NCBI GenBank assembly: GCA_022496205.1
Contig: WTXD01000011.1
Span: 248,001-312,000, forward strand
Length of the DNA stretch: 64,000 bases
Reading direction: 5' to 3'
Origin: Gloeopeniophorella convolvens
Taxonomy: Eukaryota > Basidiomycota > Agaricomycetes > Russulales
Part shown: positions 55,377 through 64,000 of the stretch, piece by piece
Numbering within the stretch: position 1 is the stretch's first letter
How the letters are laid out: every line of letters starts with the position of its first letter
The notes under the pieces: model-generated
The model's input: the letters and a program-made list of their open reading frames with translations, nothing else
Told to the model about the DNA's origin: nothing
Databases searched by the model: none
Made by a program: the position numbers and the translations under genes

Positions 55377-56571
55377 TCAAGCGGCCGACCTAGATTCCAC
55401 AACTTCGTGTAAGCGTCTCAGCGCGGCAGCGTCCTCAGCAGCATCCGCCTCATCTATCTCGAGGACACCAGTTCCGTAAGGGTTGACATAGTACCATGCA
55501 GACACGTCTTCGGCCGGTAGGCCATCCGAGTCACGGCACTCCGAAACCACTAATTTGTCGAGTACCCTGAGCTTGGTGGAAAATCCCTCCCATACATCCG
55601 CCCAGGACCCCCAATACGGGGCGGGCGGGCCGAGGTCAATGCTTTTTGACAGCAACATCGGGCAAAGAAAGAGCCGCATCTCGGCGAGCGTGGCGGCGTG
55701 CCGGAGGATGAAGGCCTCTGTACCCTCGTCACTCCAGAAATGAATCCTCTGGAGCGACAAATGCGCTAAGTGTGGAGGATGGATGTGGGCGAAAGGAACA
55801 GGTGTGTCAGCAGAGCGCAAGACGGAATGGTGCATAGTCAAGGACACGAGTGATGATGACAATGCACCAGAGTGAAAGATGGGTCGGACGCTCAGGGATA
55901 CCCATCGGGCGTCCGTGAGCGGGAGATCGGGGAAAGGCGAGATGGTTTCGATTGTCAACGAAGTGAGCGGAGCACAGAAATTCACGATAGACTTGGCGAA
56001 GATGTGTTTCTCGGGCACGGAAAGCAGTTTGGTTAGCTTGAGTGTCTTCAAGGGCAAAGGAGATGGTGCCGCGTCCAGGAGGGCAGTAAAGGTAATGATC
56101 TGGAGCATGATGTGGGGAGGAACCTGGGTGGCAGTGAAGTTGACGGGGGGATGTGTCCCAAAGTTGAGCACCAATGACTCTAGAGCAGGGAACAGCGAGA
56201 GGCGAGCAAGGGCCTTGATAAAAAGGACAGAATTGAGTCCGCACAGACCGTGCGGACCCATTTCGCCTGGGGAGGACGCACATTAGATGACGAGGCTAAT
56301 CGACCGTTGACTGACACTGATACGCACCTGTAGTGACCTCTTTATACTGGTACACGACCTCACAGACGTGTCGTGAAAGCGGAGGGTAGTCTAGAATGTG
56401 CAGCAGGGATTCTACACTCTCGTTCTTGCTGACGACGCGGATGGATCGGAATGCAAGGGGAGTGGCAAACTTGCACAGTGTAGAGTTGGTGAGACGGAGA
56501 CGTAGAAGGTCCGGTTGAGATTCGACTCGTGCGGCGACCGAGCGGAACAGCTCGATAGGGAGGGATGGCAT
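55377..56571 (-). CDS. F-box-like/LRR-type protein, member E (unit B)
   Basis: Near-twin of member C. Exon 1 is MPSLPIELFRSVAARVESQP and ends YKEVTTG; exon 2 runs EMGPHGLCGLNSVLFIKALA to LRRLHEVVESRSAA. Compared with C there are a few substitutions (Arg to Cys in the GL-x-GLN segment, Gly to Ser before DEG, Lys to Arg near the end). Gene length, stop codon and exon boundary are the same. The frame is intact. It is followed upstream by the STAND pseudogene in opposite orientation, exactly as C is. Confidence 0.82.
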
Positions 56572-56869
56572 CTGGGATGTGGACGTTCAAGTGAAAGTTG
56601 TGATTTCGAGGCTTTGAAGGTACGAAGTGTCGGGGCAAACGAGGCGTGTTCGACCGTGACGCGACCGAGACGCGACGTCACCGCGCCCCAGCGCGCCCCA
56701 GATCCCATACGCGTTGCTGCTTACGTCAGTACTGCCCTGAGTTATTATTACATGCTAAGTGACATATGATCGACACACCACTGCTTCTGCCACCACTTCG
56801 ATACGTACACTTCATTAATACCTAACTGCATGACCTGACCTTGACCTGACCACTTTGAACGGCCGACTC

Positions 56870-58980
56870 GTCCTGGGAAGCGAGCGCTCGCTGCATTGGG
56901 CGTGTTTTCTCTGCTCTACTTCATGGAGGCCTCAAGTTCACTGAGCCCCACTTACGACTCGAACATCAGAGACAGCCAGTTCCTGATATCGATTCTACGC
57001 AGCATCTGGTTGCCAATAGCTCTAACCTTTGCGCTCTGATCGAGGTCGCCTCTAAATCATATGTCGAACAAACGCGAACTGACCTCAATGGCAACCCATC
57101 CACTTGCCGTCAGGCTGGTGCAACTCCACCGCCGCCATCATCGCTATGCTGCAAGACCGAGCAAGATTTTCGAGATATTCAGGAAGAACACCCAGGCCCA
57201 GAATTTGCCCGCTGCTTCAACGTGCGTGCACGTAAGATTCCTCTGATGGTTCAATTTAGGTCTTCCCTCCAGGAAAGGCAATTCTTGGTGGTATTGGTTC
57301 CTTCTCGAGGTACCTTTTCTCGGTCTTTTCTCCCGATATGTGACTCAAGACCTCAATAGACTACGAAGAAAGTGAGCGCGAGTCATGCCTCCCGGATTGA
57401 CCTCTTTGAAGTACGTGGAGGACCTTCTTAAGCGGCTGAAGATGTACACCAAGAGCGGAAACTCCGGACCCGCTCCGAGTATCTTTGTTGAGATGATGGC
57501 AGAATTGCCTAAGATAGTGGCTCTCGTCACCAAGCAGATCAAGCAAGGTCAACTGAGTGAGTTTGGGCTTGCTGAAGCATTCACGCTTTCTTGACATGGC
57601 TCGGAGAAGTTTGGCAAGACACTCTTGGGCGATCGAGAGGTTGAAGATGCGGTTGAGAGGCTGGATCGATCTACGCGAGAGGAACACATGATGACCGCTG
57701 CGTCGACACTAGGGGCAGTTACCGGACTTGCAAGTAATGTGGACACGGCCAAGTGAGGTGTGCGGCGGCTTTCTGAACCTATCCACTGCACTAATCCTAC
57801 GTTTCAGGTGTGGGAGAGATTTAGCAGTGTCTCGGTGCAACAGAATACATAGCAAACGAGTTGGACAAAGCTATGTAAACGTCTGTTGTTTTCAGTTCGG
57901 ACTCAGCCGCCTTACTTTCTTTTATGAACACTCGTTTGGAAACAGGCGACGACTCACATCGAAGGTGGCTGCGCCCCCCAGACCCGTCAACAAATCACAA
58001 TACTGCGCGCGAAACCCACTACAGCGGGGTCACCAAGTGGTTTGTGCGGAGAGATACTTTTCGCGAATGGAAGCCTGCGAGTGATGCTCTACTGTTGTGA
58101 TACGGCGCACGCGAGCATGGTATGGGATTTCTTGCCAACGCCTGTACTGACTGCCCACGTCTAAAGCTGGAGAGAGCGTTCTTTGGTAGGTAGTCACATA
58201 CAATTGCATTGGGGCTGATATCTACCATTAGCTCCACAGTCATCGAGGATGTCCAAGTTACGGGCCAGATCGGATCGGCCGATACGGCGTATCTCTACTG
58301 GAACTTCAGTACTCAACCAAGCAATGCGTCCGCGGGCTGTTGTCTTTCATGACTCAGTTCTCTACCATATCCGATGCATGCTGTGACATCCTCTCTGGGC
58401 TATACACATCTCACGTCAGCGGTGGTGCACAGCCTAGCGACAATGGACCCGCGAGTTCCTTCGAGAAATGCTGCGCACCACGAGGGAAGGCACAATGTAT
58501 ATCGTCATGGATGCCCTGGACGAGTGCCCCAATACTGGGACCTCATCGTTGCGCAAACAAGTCTTAGTTACCTATGTAAGAGAGTTGCCGGTTCATCTGC
58601 GTTTGCCGAATCTGCTGATATGTATGCGTTACCTGCCTCCCCAAGCACGACATCCGGGCCAGGGTCGAGGGACTTGCAGACTCAGTCCTCGGTGAAGGAA
58701 TTTTTGATTTCGGAACAGTTCCTAATCTCGGAGACCCCATTTTCTCAGTTTCGTGTCCTCGAACCGGCACATACCACTTCCGCTCAAATGTGCCTTGGAG
58801 TCCTGTTTCAATTCGGTGACCACAGTGACGCGGCCTCTATCAGGAACTCCCCTTTGGTTCCGTATTCTGCTCAGAGCTGGTTTTACCATGCCTGGTATGG
58901 TGGCGTTGCGTTACGCATCCAAGGCGCTATGTATCGCATGTTCGACTAAGATCGGCCGCGTCTTGCTGCATGGATCTGGG
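56870..58980 (+). pseudogene. Goodbye-NACHT STAND (NLR-like) pseudogene, unit B
   Basis: Broken pieces follow the order of agaricomycete Goodbye-NACHT proteins: SLKYVEDLLKRLKMYTKSGN with MAELPKIVALVTKQIKQGQL (about 57405-57560), then GDREVEDAVERLDRSTREEH (about 57630), SPPDPSTNHNTARETHYSGV and FREWKASDALL (about 57975-58095), RGLLSFMTQFSTISDACCDI (about 58330), MYIVMDALDECPNTGTSSL (about 58495, the Walker B of NACHT), and SVKEFLISEQFLISE with LEPAHTTSAQMCLGVLF (about 58690-58810). The P-loop expected after LLWI is replaced by sequence with a stop and no GKS. Multiple frame changes make this non-functional. STAND proteins act in fungal self/non-self recognition and cell death; this copy is a relic. 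Confidence 0.8.
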
Positions 58981-59485
58981 TAGATAAGCCAGACCACAGC
59001 TTCTCAATCAAGACACAACACCCGCAATGCCCATTTGCTTCGCCGCGCTGTGCAGATTCTAAGGCAGCAGTCATCTGAAATCCGCTAGGTTTACATAGGC
59101 TTTTGACTAGAGAGTACTGAAATAGTGACCGGAAGACATAGGTCTTGGTGAATTTTCTGAATAGGATGTGTGTGAAACGGTCATAGCTGTCATTCCTATT
59201 GAACAGATTACAGGAACAGGGTGGTGTGACGGAGGTATTTACTTGACCCACCGCACCTGGTCAATCTGTAATCTTGTAGCCCAATATCCTTCGTTGCTAA
59301 TACGAACACTATTCATTCCCGCGAGGTGGCGCGATCGATACTTATTGTTCCTCGGTGGAGCCCTTCCATTATGACAACAAATAAGAGTAACAGCGAGCAT
59401 CAGAATACAGAGCACGAAACGAAACAAAAGGAGAAAAAAAAAAAGGAGAAAGATGTCCACATAGTCCGCTGTGGCTACCTCCATT
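58981..59485. other. Intergenic region
   Basis: 505 bp past the STAND pseudogene. A purine-rich run (AGGAGAAAAAAAAAAAGGAG) lies near 59428-59448. Nothing coding recognised. Confidence 0.45.
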
Positions 59486-60937
59486 TCACCCTTTCGCGCT
59501 CACACCCGCACCCCCATTACCAGTAGCTGGCGTACTCGCGCCACTCACACTTGCACTCCCGGTGCTCAATGCTTTGCGCCACCCACCCGCAGATGAGTGT
59601 GAGCTCCAGAACGAGTCATATGTGAGCGGCGGTGCTGTGCCCTGCATCCCGGTGCCCGTCGGCGTGCCCGGTCCCGGTGCAGTTGGTATGTCGAAGGTTT
59701 TGGTTGGGCGGAAAGAAGATATTGAAGGTATTGATGGTGTGGTAATTGGGGACGGTTGGGAGGGAGCGGGCACTGGGGTGGACGCAGGAGGCGGCGTTGG
59801 TATAGACGCCGGTGCGACAGGCACTTGGGCTTGAACAGCAGAAGGGAAAGCCACTTGAGTGGTGGTGGGAAACGTTGACATAGGGAGGGGCATATTAGGC
59901 ATCTGCATTACCATAGGATAAGAGGGCTGGAAGTGAGGTAGAGCTATCGATGCGGGAGTGGGTACAGGTACAGTTGAGGGGGCGGGTGGGGCAAATGGCG
60001 ACGGAGGGTATGCAAGGGGTTGAGGGGCAAAGGTTGCGGCGGGCGAGACAAAGGAGGACGGCGCCGTGAAGGAGGAGCTGGAACTGGAGAACGAAGATGG
60101 GGTGACAAAAGGAGATAGAATTGAGAAATCCATAGTAGAGGTTCGCGATGGCGGTTGAGCAACAGCGTAGTTCTGGCTAAACGCTGAGAGCACGGATGGA
60201 GGCAACGAGATCGGTCGCACAACCTCTGCTGTAGGTGTCGGCGCAAATGTCACAGAAGCCGCAGTCGCGGACTTCGCTGTCTGCGCCTGCACGTCTTTGA
60301 TCGGAGCCTGGGCTTGCGCAGGTGGGGTGACATTGGTTTGAACGGTAGGCGATGGTGTAGTGGGTGGCGGGGAGACAATAGTGGGAGGAGTAGAAACGAC
60401 AGACGTGGGAGGAGTAGGCCGCTTGGCTTCGGGAACAACATGAACTTCCGCTGTCCGTGGACCAGCCTGTTCCTTAGAGGCGGAGCCGTTGGCAGTAACG
60501 ATCGTCGATGAGGCTGCGGACATCGAAATGGGCGTCGGGCGAGCAAATAGCGGCACTGGCGCCCTCGACTTTCCCTTCAGTGTCGAATGATGGAAATACA
60601 GATTTTCGACTTCGTTCAAGGATTGACGTTGCTATGTATGCGCTAGTAATGAGCGACATTTGAGGTTCAGAGCGGCAACAAGGCGCACCCATCCATGCTC
60701 AACCTTGAGCCGAGCATACTGAAGCCTCATTTGAAGCTGCTTTGAAAGCTGCAGTCACAGCAAGTAGAATATCGGTAGAGAGTGATACGGAATCATAGGT
60801 GAGCCGGCGAACAAACTGTCAGCAAGCGCACTAGTATTAGGTGGCAGCATACTCACGTTGACGACTTTCGCCTTTTCTAGGGTGGCCTTCTTGCGTCTTG
60901 GGTCACTGTCTGCGGTGACTGGTTGCGTAGCAACCAT
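59486..60937 (-). CDS. Conserved fungal protein, N-terminal helix plus Pro/Ser/Thr-rich tail
   Basis: Three exons. Exon 1 is MVATQPVTADSDPRRKKATL then EKAKVVN. Exon 2 is LSKQLQMRLQYARLKVEHGW. Exon 3 begins QRQSLNEVENLYFHHSTLKG and continues for about 360 residues rich in Pro, Ser, Thr and Ala (TPPTSVVSTPPTIVSPPPTT and similar), ending GNGGAGVSAKG. The first ~60 residues are predicted to form one amphipathic helix and look conserved; the rest is disordered. I do not recognise the family. A regulatory or scaffold protein is plausible, not shown. The ATG at 60937 begins exon 1. An ATCACGTGAT palindrome lies about 115 bp upstream. Confidence 0.65.
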
Positions 60938-61585
60938 GGCGAGTCCCAATGTAGTCCCTGTCGGGTACAGGGGATTGGGACAACGCGAGGGCGGAGAGGA
61001 CCCAGTCACCCGAGCGTGGGATAAGGCGCGTGAAGATTTGACGTGTTCCCATCACGTGATTTCAGCCCCAGGCCAGATGGCCGCTCGCCAACCCACCGGG
61101 TTACCGGTCACCTCTAGCGCGGCCCAAGCTGGCCCAAGCCAGGTTGCCTCAGCATCGTAACCGGGCCATCTCTTGACCAGCGCTGCAAATTGTAGCGAAA
61201 CAGAAAGAGATGACAGAAAAGCGAGAATTTGATATGCATTGGAGAGTCATACAACATTACACACATGTACACGAGCGGTGTGCCTATATACGATTCGCAT
61301 AGATTATTTCGACAGCAGGAGTTGTCAAAGTCCTGATCCTCGACCATACGCAAGAAAGGAAGGAAAGAATGGGAATGATTGGAAGGAGACTGGAGCCAAC
61401 GACAACACCAGCCCAGCGCCTTCTAGTCCTGGCAGCTAATAAATGCCACTCACGAGACGTGACGTGAAAAACCAAACCGCAGGAAGACAACCTAGTGGAC
61501 CAGACATTTGAATGCGGCCAGACCCACACGCACAGGAAGAAGGCTCGACTCCACCCAGTAAATCTAGAACCTTAGTGGGCGGAGC
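60938..61585. other. Intergenic region between conserved gene and RAD6
   Basis: 648 bp: promoter of the gene at 59486-60937 and the 3' flank of RAD6. It contains ATCACGTGAT at 61051-61060. No gene recognised. Confidence 0.45.
61051..61060. promoter_or_regulatory. ATCACGTGAT palindrome
   Basis: A perfect 10-bp palindrome with an E-box core, about 115 bp upstream of the ATG at 60937. It shares extended flanks (CCATCACGTGATTT) with the RAD6 promoter site at 62262. Confidence 0.45.
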
Positions 61586-62189
61586 TCACTGGGTCCCAGG
61601 TTCGCCTGCAGCAGCTTTCTCATCCTCCTCCAACCAACTATCTTCGACGGTGGCTCGGACACGTCTCACATACTCCTTCATATTTTCGCGGTACAGCTGA
61701 GCAGCTTCTGCGTTGGCAGGGCTATTGGGGTTCGGATCATGTAGGAGGCTTTGAATAGAAGTAAGGATGGCCGCGACGTCATATGTCGGAGACCACCGGT
61801 TCTGTAGGATGTCGAGACAGAGTTCCCCGTTTGCGTAAACATTAGGGTGGAACATTCGCGAGAGGAACTTGACGGTCGGCGGCTTGTTGGGGTACGATTC
61901 ATCGAACGTTAATAGAAGCTTGAAAGTACCATCTTCGAATGGTGTGTCCGCTGTGCGTATGGACTGAGTATGATATAGGGTAGGATGCGTTTAGAGACGT
62001 ACCAGGTCCAAAGATGACTGCATTCCATAGCATGATGTTATCAGGACAGGGGCTGCCAGAGATCCCACCCGGTGGGTCACTCGAAAGCCGCTTGAAGTCG
62101 CGAATAAGACGTCTTCTGCAGTTTGTCGACTGGAATTACGATTCGGTAAGTACTGTAATAGAACCGGAGAGGCGAACAGAACTGACCAT
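61586..62189 (-). CDS. RAD6: Ubiquitin-conjugating enzyme E2 Rad6/Ubc2
   Basis: The first exon is the ATG only (62187-62189), then a 57-nt intron (62130-62186). Exon 2 gives [20 protein letters not shown] and [20 protein letters not shown]. Later exons give [40 protein letters not shown] with the catalytic Cys in ELCLDIL, then [20 protein letters not shown] and [18 protein letters not shown]. The acidic-leaning tail ends GEPGTQ, shorter than the polyacidic tail of yeast Rad6. It is about 165 residues. Rad6 ubiquitylates PCNA with Rad18, histone H2B with Bre1 and N-degron substrates with Ubr1. All core residues are intact. Confidence 0.96.
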
Positions 62190-62617
62190 GTTGGTGGTTA
62201 TGGGTGAAGGGAGCGTGGGCGGGGCCTTTTCTGCCTTGGCCATCGAGAATTGGTCAGCCCCATCACGTGATTTAGCCCGTTTCAAACTGGTGTTTCACAA
62301 ATTGTGTGGCCTTTTTAGGCTCTCAGTTCCACAAGAATTGGGCCAGGGACATCGGAGACATGACTATTTAGGTGACGAATACAAAGTAGCCTTGCTACTT
62401 GTGGATGGGGCCATTTGTTACCCTTGTCGGGCCAGACCGAAGCAACTGAAGAGGACCTTCAGCACCGCGGCCCGACGTCCGGGCCTCCAAGGGATCTTAT
62501 CAGATTATGAAGCTGCGGTGGCAGTGCCCGGCCGGAGTCGTTGACCGTGACGTCCCTTCTCACCTTAGGCAACGCTCGGACGAACGGTGCCCCTCAGCAC
62601 CGGCGTCCCTATCCCCC
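62190..62617. other. Divergent promoter region of RAD6 and the J-protein gene
   Basis: 428 bp between divergent ATGs. It contains ATCACGTGAT at 62262-62271. An open frame crosses it but has no recognisable domain. Confidence 0.5.
62262..62271. promoter_or_regulatory. ATCACGTGAT palindrome in RAD6 promoter
   Basis: A perfect 10-bp palindrome about 75 bp upstream of the RAD6 ATG. Same extended motif as at 61051. Confidence 0.45.
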
Positions 62618-63433
62618 ATGGACCGTCGAATTGTCCCCCTGTGCCCGGTGCTGAGGCGCCCTGTTATCGCAAACAGAGCCTCCGCCAATGGTCCTCGACG
62701 GTCATTCCACGGAACCCGCGCGTCGCGAGCAAGCCATTATGAGACGCTGTCCATCCCGAGAAACGCGAGCAGGAGTCAGATTAAGGTCAGCTCGCCAACC
62801 TTCGAATTTTCGTGCGGACCTCATGCGCCTCTAGTCTGCCTATTATAAGGTTCGGATTCTTGCTCGCTCGTGGCCTTAAAAACATGACGCTTACGTCGGG
62901 TATAGCTGAGCAAGCAGTACCACCCGGACATCAATAAAGATCCTCAGGCTAGAGAAAAGTTTCATACGTTTAGCGAGGCCTATACAATCTTGGGTGATGA
63001 CAGAAAACGGTGCGTGTGGAGATTGCGCCTTCATAATCCACTGACGGGGATCAGTCGAGCGTATGATCGTTCACTTGGCTCAGAGGGTATCACATCGAAT
63101 GCCCACCAACCGGGCCACCCAGCGGATTATCATTCACAATATACATCCGCCAATGAGGCTCGTCGTCGCATGGCAACTTACGCTTGGGAACGCAGACATC
63201 GTCCACCACCAGGCTCACATCCACACGTACATCCCACTGCCCACCGCCCTCAAGCAATGGGCGATACACATAATCGCCCCACTGCTAGCGCAGGACCGCA
63301 CCGCCCTCCAAGAACTGGCTGGAAGGAGACAGAGTTGGACCGCGTGAATAGTGTCTCTTCGTTGGGTCGGGCAGCGCAACTCGTCGGACTCTTTGTTATC
63401 GTTGCTTTCGTTGGTACACTAGGAGGAAGATAA
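62618..63433 (+). CDS. J-domain protein, probably mitochondrial, with C-terminal membrane segment
   Basis: Three exons. The N-terminus [20 protein letters not shown] then [10 protein letters not shown] is Arg/Ser-rich without acidic residues after position 2, like a mitochondrial presequence. The J-domain is [37 protein letters not shown] with the HPD tripeptide (about 62915), [15 protein letters not shown] and RAYDRSLG. A Pro/His-rich linker follows, then one hydrophobic segment [16 protein letters not shown] at the very end. An N-terminal J-domain plus a C-terminal membrane helix resembles DNAJC30-type inner-membrane J-proteins, but orthology is not certain. The ATG at 62618 is the last before the presequence; the frame is open further upstream without a plausible targeting signal. 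Confidence 0.8.
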
Positions 63434-63548
63434 AGTCTAAGTGGACATTATTCCAACACGTCCCTCTAGGTGTTTTTGCATCATACTGATTCTGCATCGG
63501 TAATCCCACCTATTCCAGCTCCACCGCCGCCCCCAGGGTGTCTTCGCC

Positions 63549-64000
63549 CTACTTTTCCTTCTCCCGAGCCAGTCGTCCCTTTCCACGTGCCAAGGAAACC
63601 TCAGTCCAGATCTTCCTTGCTTCCGCGAACACGCCGAGTCTGTTGTCATAGACTAGCTCGAACTGCGCAACCTCTTCCAAGAGCTTGTCTGGCTGTTCGG
63701 CGAGCACACGTCGTATGGCTGCAAAGAACATGTCCAGCACCGCGAGATTGTGCAGGACGAGTAGTGTATGTGCCGACATCTCGTGCGTGTGAAGGAGGTG
63801 GTGGACATAAGCGCGTGTGAAAGGTGCGGGTCCTTGCACCTGAAGCGGCTCATCCACGCTGCTGTGCTTCAGCGACTCAGCGGCGCGCAACGGAGTGCAG
63901 GCTAGACAAGGGCATGCTGGACGTGTGTCGTTTCCTTCGGCGGAACAACTCCGCAGCGCATCAGCAAAGGGCGAGAAGTCGTGCGCGTAGCGTTCGTCGT
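63549..64000 (-). CDS. QTRT2: Queuine tRNA-ribosyltransferase accessory subunit 2 (3' part, cut by window end)
   Basis: Only the C-terminal ~150 residues are in the window. ERYAHDFSPFADALR leads to the zinc site CPCLAC. The diagnostic FTRAYVHHLLHTHEMSAHTL with LVLHNLAVLDMFFAAIR follows, matching the TGT C-terminal zinc region in which one His ligand follows three Cys. The end is LARGKGRLAREKEK. The subunit pairs with the catalytic QTRT1 at the mitochondrial outer membrane to insert queuine at tRNA position 34. Missing upstream sequence prevents checking whether this is the catalytic or the accessory subunit; the CxCxxC spacing and helix favour QTRT2. The stop is 115 bp from the convergent J-protein stop. 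Confidence 0.75.
   Translation of the reverse strand, partial: DERYAHDFSPFADALRSCSAEGNDTRPACPCLACTPLRAAESLKHSSVDEPLQVQGPAPFTRAYVHHLLHTHEMSAHTLLVLHNLAVLDMFFAAIRRVLAEQPDKLLEEVAQFELVYDNRLGVFAEARKIWTEVSLARGKGRLAREKEK

Noticed and set aside
1..64000. CRISPR arrays, bacterial operons, rRNA genes
   Set aside because: None seen. The intron-rich eukaryotic gene structure makes bacterial features irrelevant, and the GGGCAGGACT array has irregular spacing and no CRISPR-like repeats or spacers.

Overview
The window is nuclear DNA of a basidiomycete fungus, most likely an agaricomycete. Genes lie close together on both strands and are split by many short introns of about 50-60 nt. Families typical of mushroom-forming fungi are present: a DUF6534 membrane protein, signal-anchored P450s, F-box-like paralogs, a Goodbye-NACHT STAND relic, a large P-loop protein of the agaricomycete-expanded type and a Tad-like LINE. 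All gene models below were spliced by hand from the sequence.

Layout. 0.3-3.2 kb (minus): a MoCF/CinA-type molybdopterin-binding-domain protein and a bHLH factor. 4.7-6.1 kb (plus): DUF6534 membrane protein. 6.5-7.7 kb (minus): EMC2. 7.8-11.0 kb (plus): large P-loop NTPase-like protein with a probable frameshift. 11.3-13.9 kb (plus): trifunctional folate enzyme FOL1. 14.2-18.7 kb: RPS30 and the ribosome-associated J-protein zuotin (minus), then a WRN-type 3'-5' exonuclease (plus). 19.1-25.3 kb (minus): two tandemly duplicated P450 genes with duplicated promoters. 27.5-29.5 kb (plus): acyl-CoA oxidase-like enzyme. 29.5-33.2 kb: gene-poor, with one copy of a 350-bp dispersed repeat. 33.2-36.8 kb: divergent RPS17/RPS22 pair and a Dgk1-type diacylglycerol kinase. 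37.5-59 kb: accessory island. 59.5-64 kb: a Pro/Ser-rich conserved protein, RAD6, a mitochondrial-type J-protein and the 3' part of a queuine tRNA-ribosyltransferase subunit 2 gene.

The accessory island is the notable part. It reads as a tandem segmental duplication of a module: [F-box gene A - spacer X - fold-back repeat - F-box gene B - F-box gene C - Goodbye-NACHT STAND gene]. Unit A (37.5-52.6 kb) keeps three intact F-box genes but only the Goodbye part of the STAND gene. It was later split by a full-length 7.6-kb LINE with two intact ORFs, a poly(A) tail and a perfect 15-bp target-site duplication. Unit B (52.6-59 kb) keeps two intact F-box genes, a first-exon remnant of the third, the LINE's empty site and a longer but broken STAND pseudogene.

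The remaining genes are mostly housekeeping (translation, protein folding, ubiquitin, ER membrane complex, folate, lipid metabolism). Several show unusual exon structure: ATG-only first exons in RPS17 and RAD6, a 12-nt microexon followed by a GC-AG intron in RPS22, a 22-nt last exon in RPS30, and a GC-AG intron in the exonuclease gene. No CRISPR array and no intact canonical tRNA or rRNA gene was seen.
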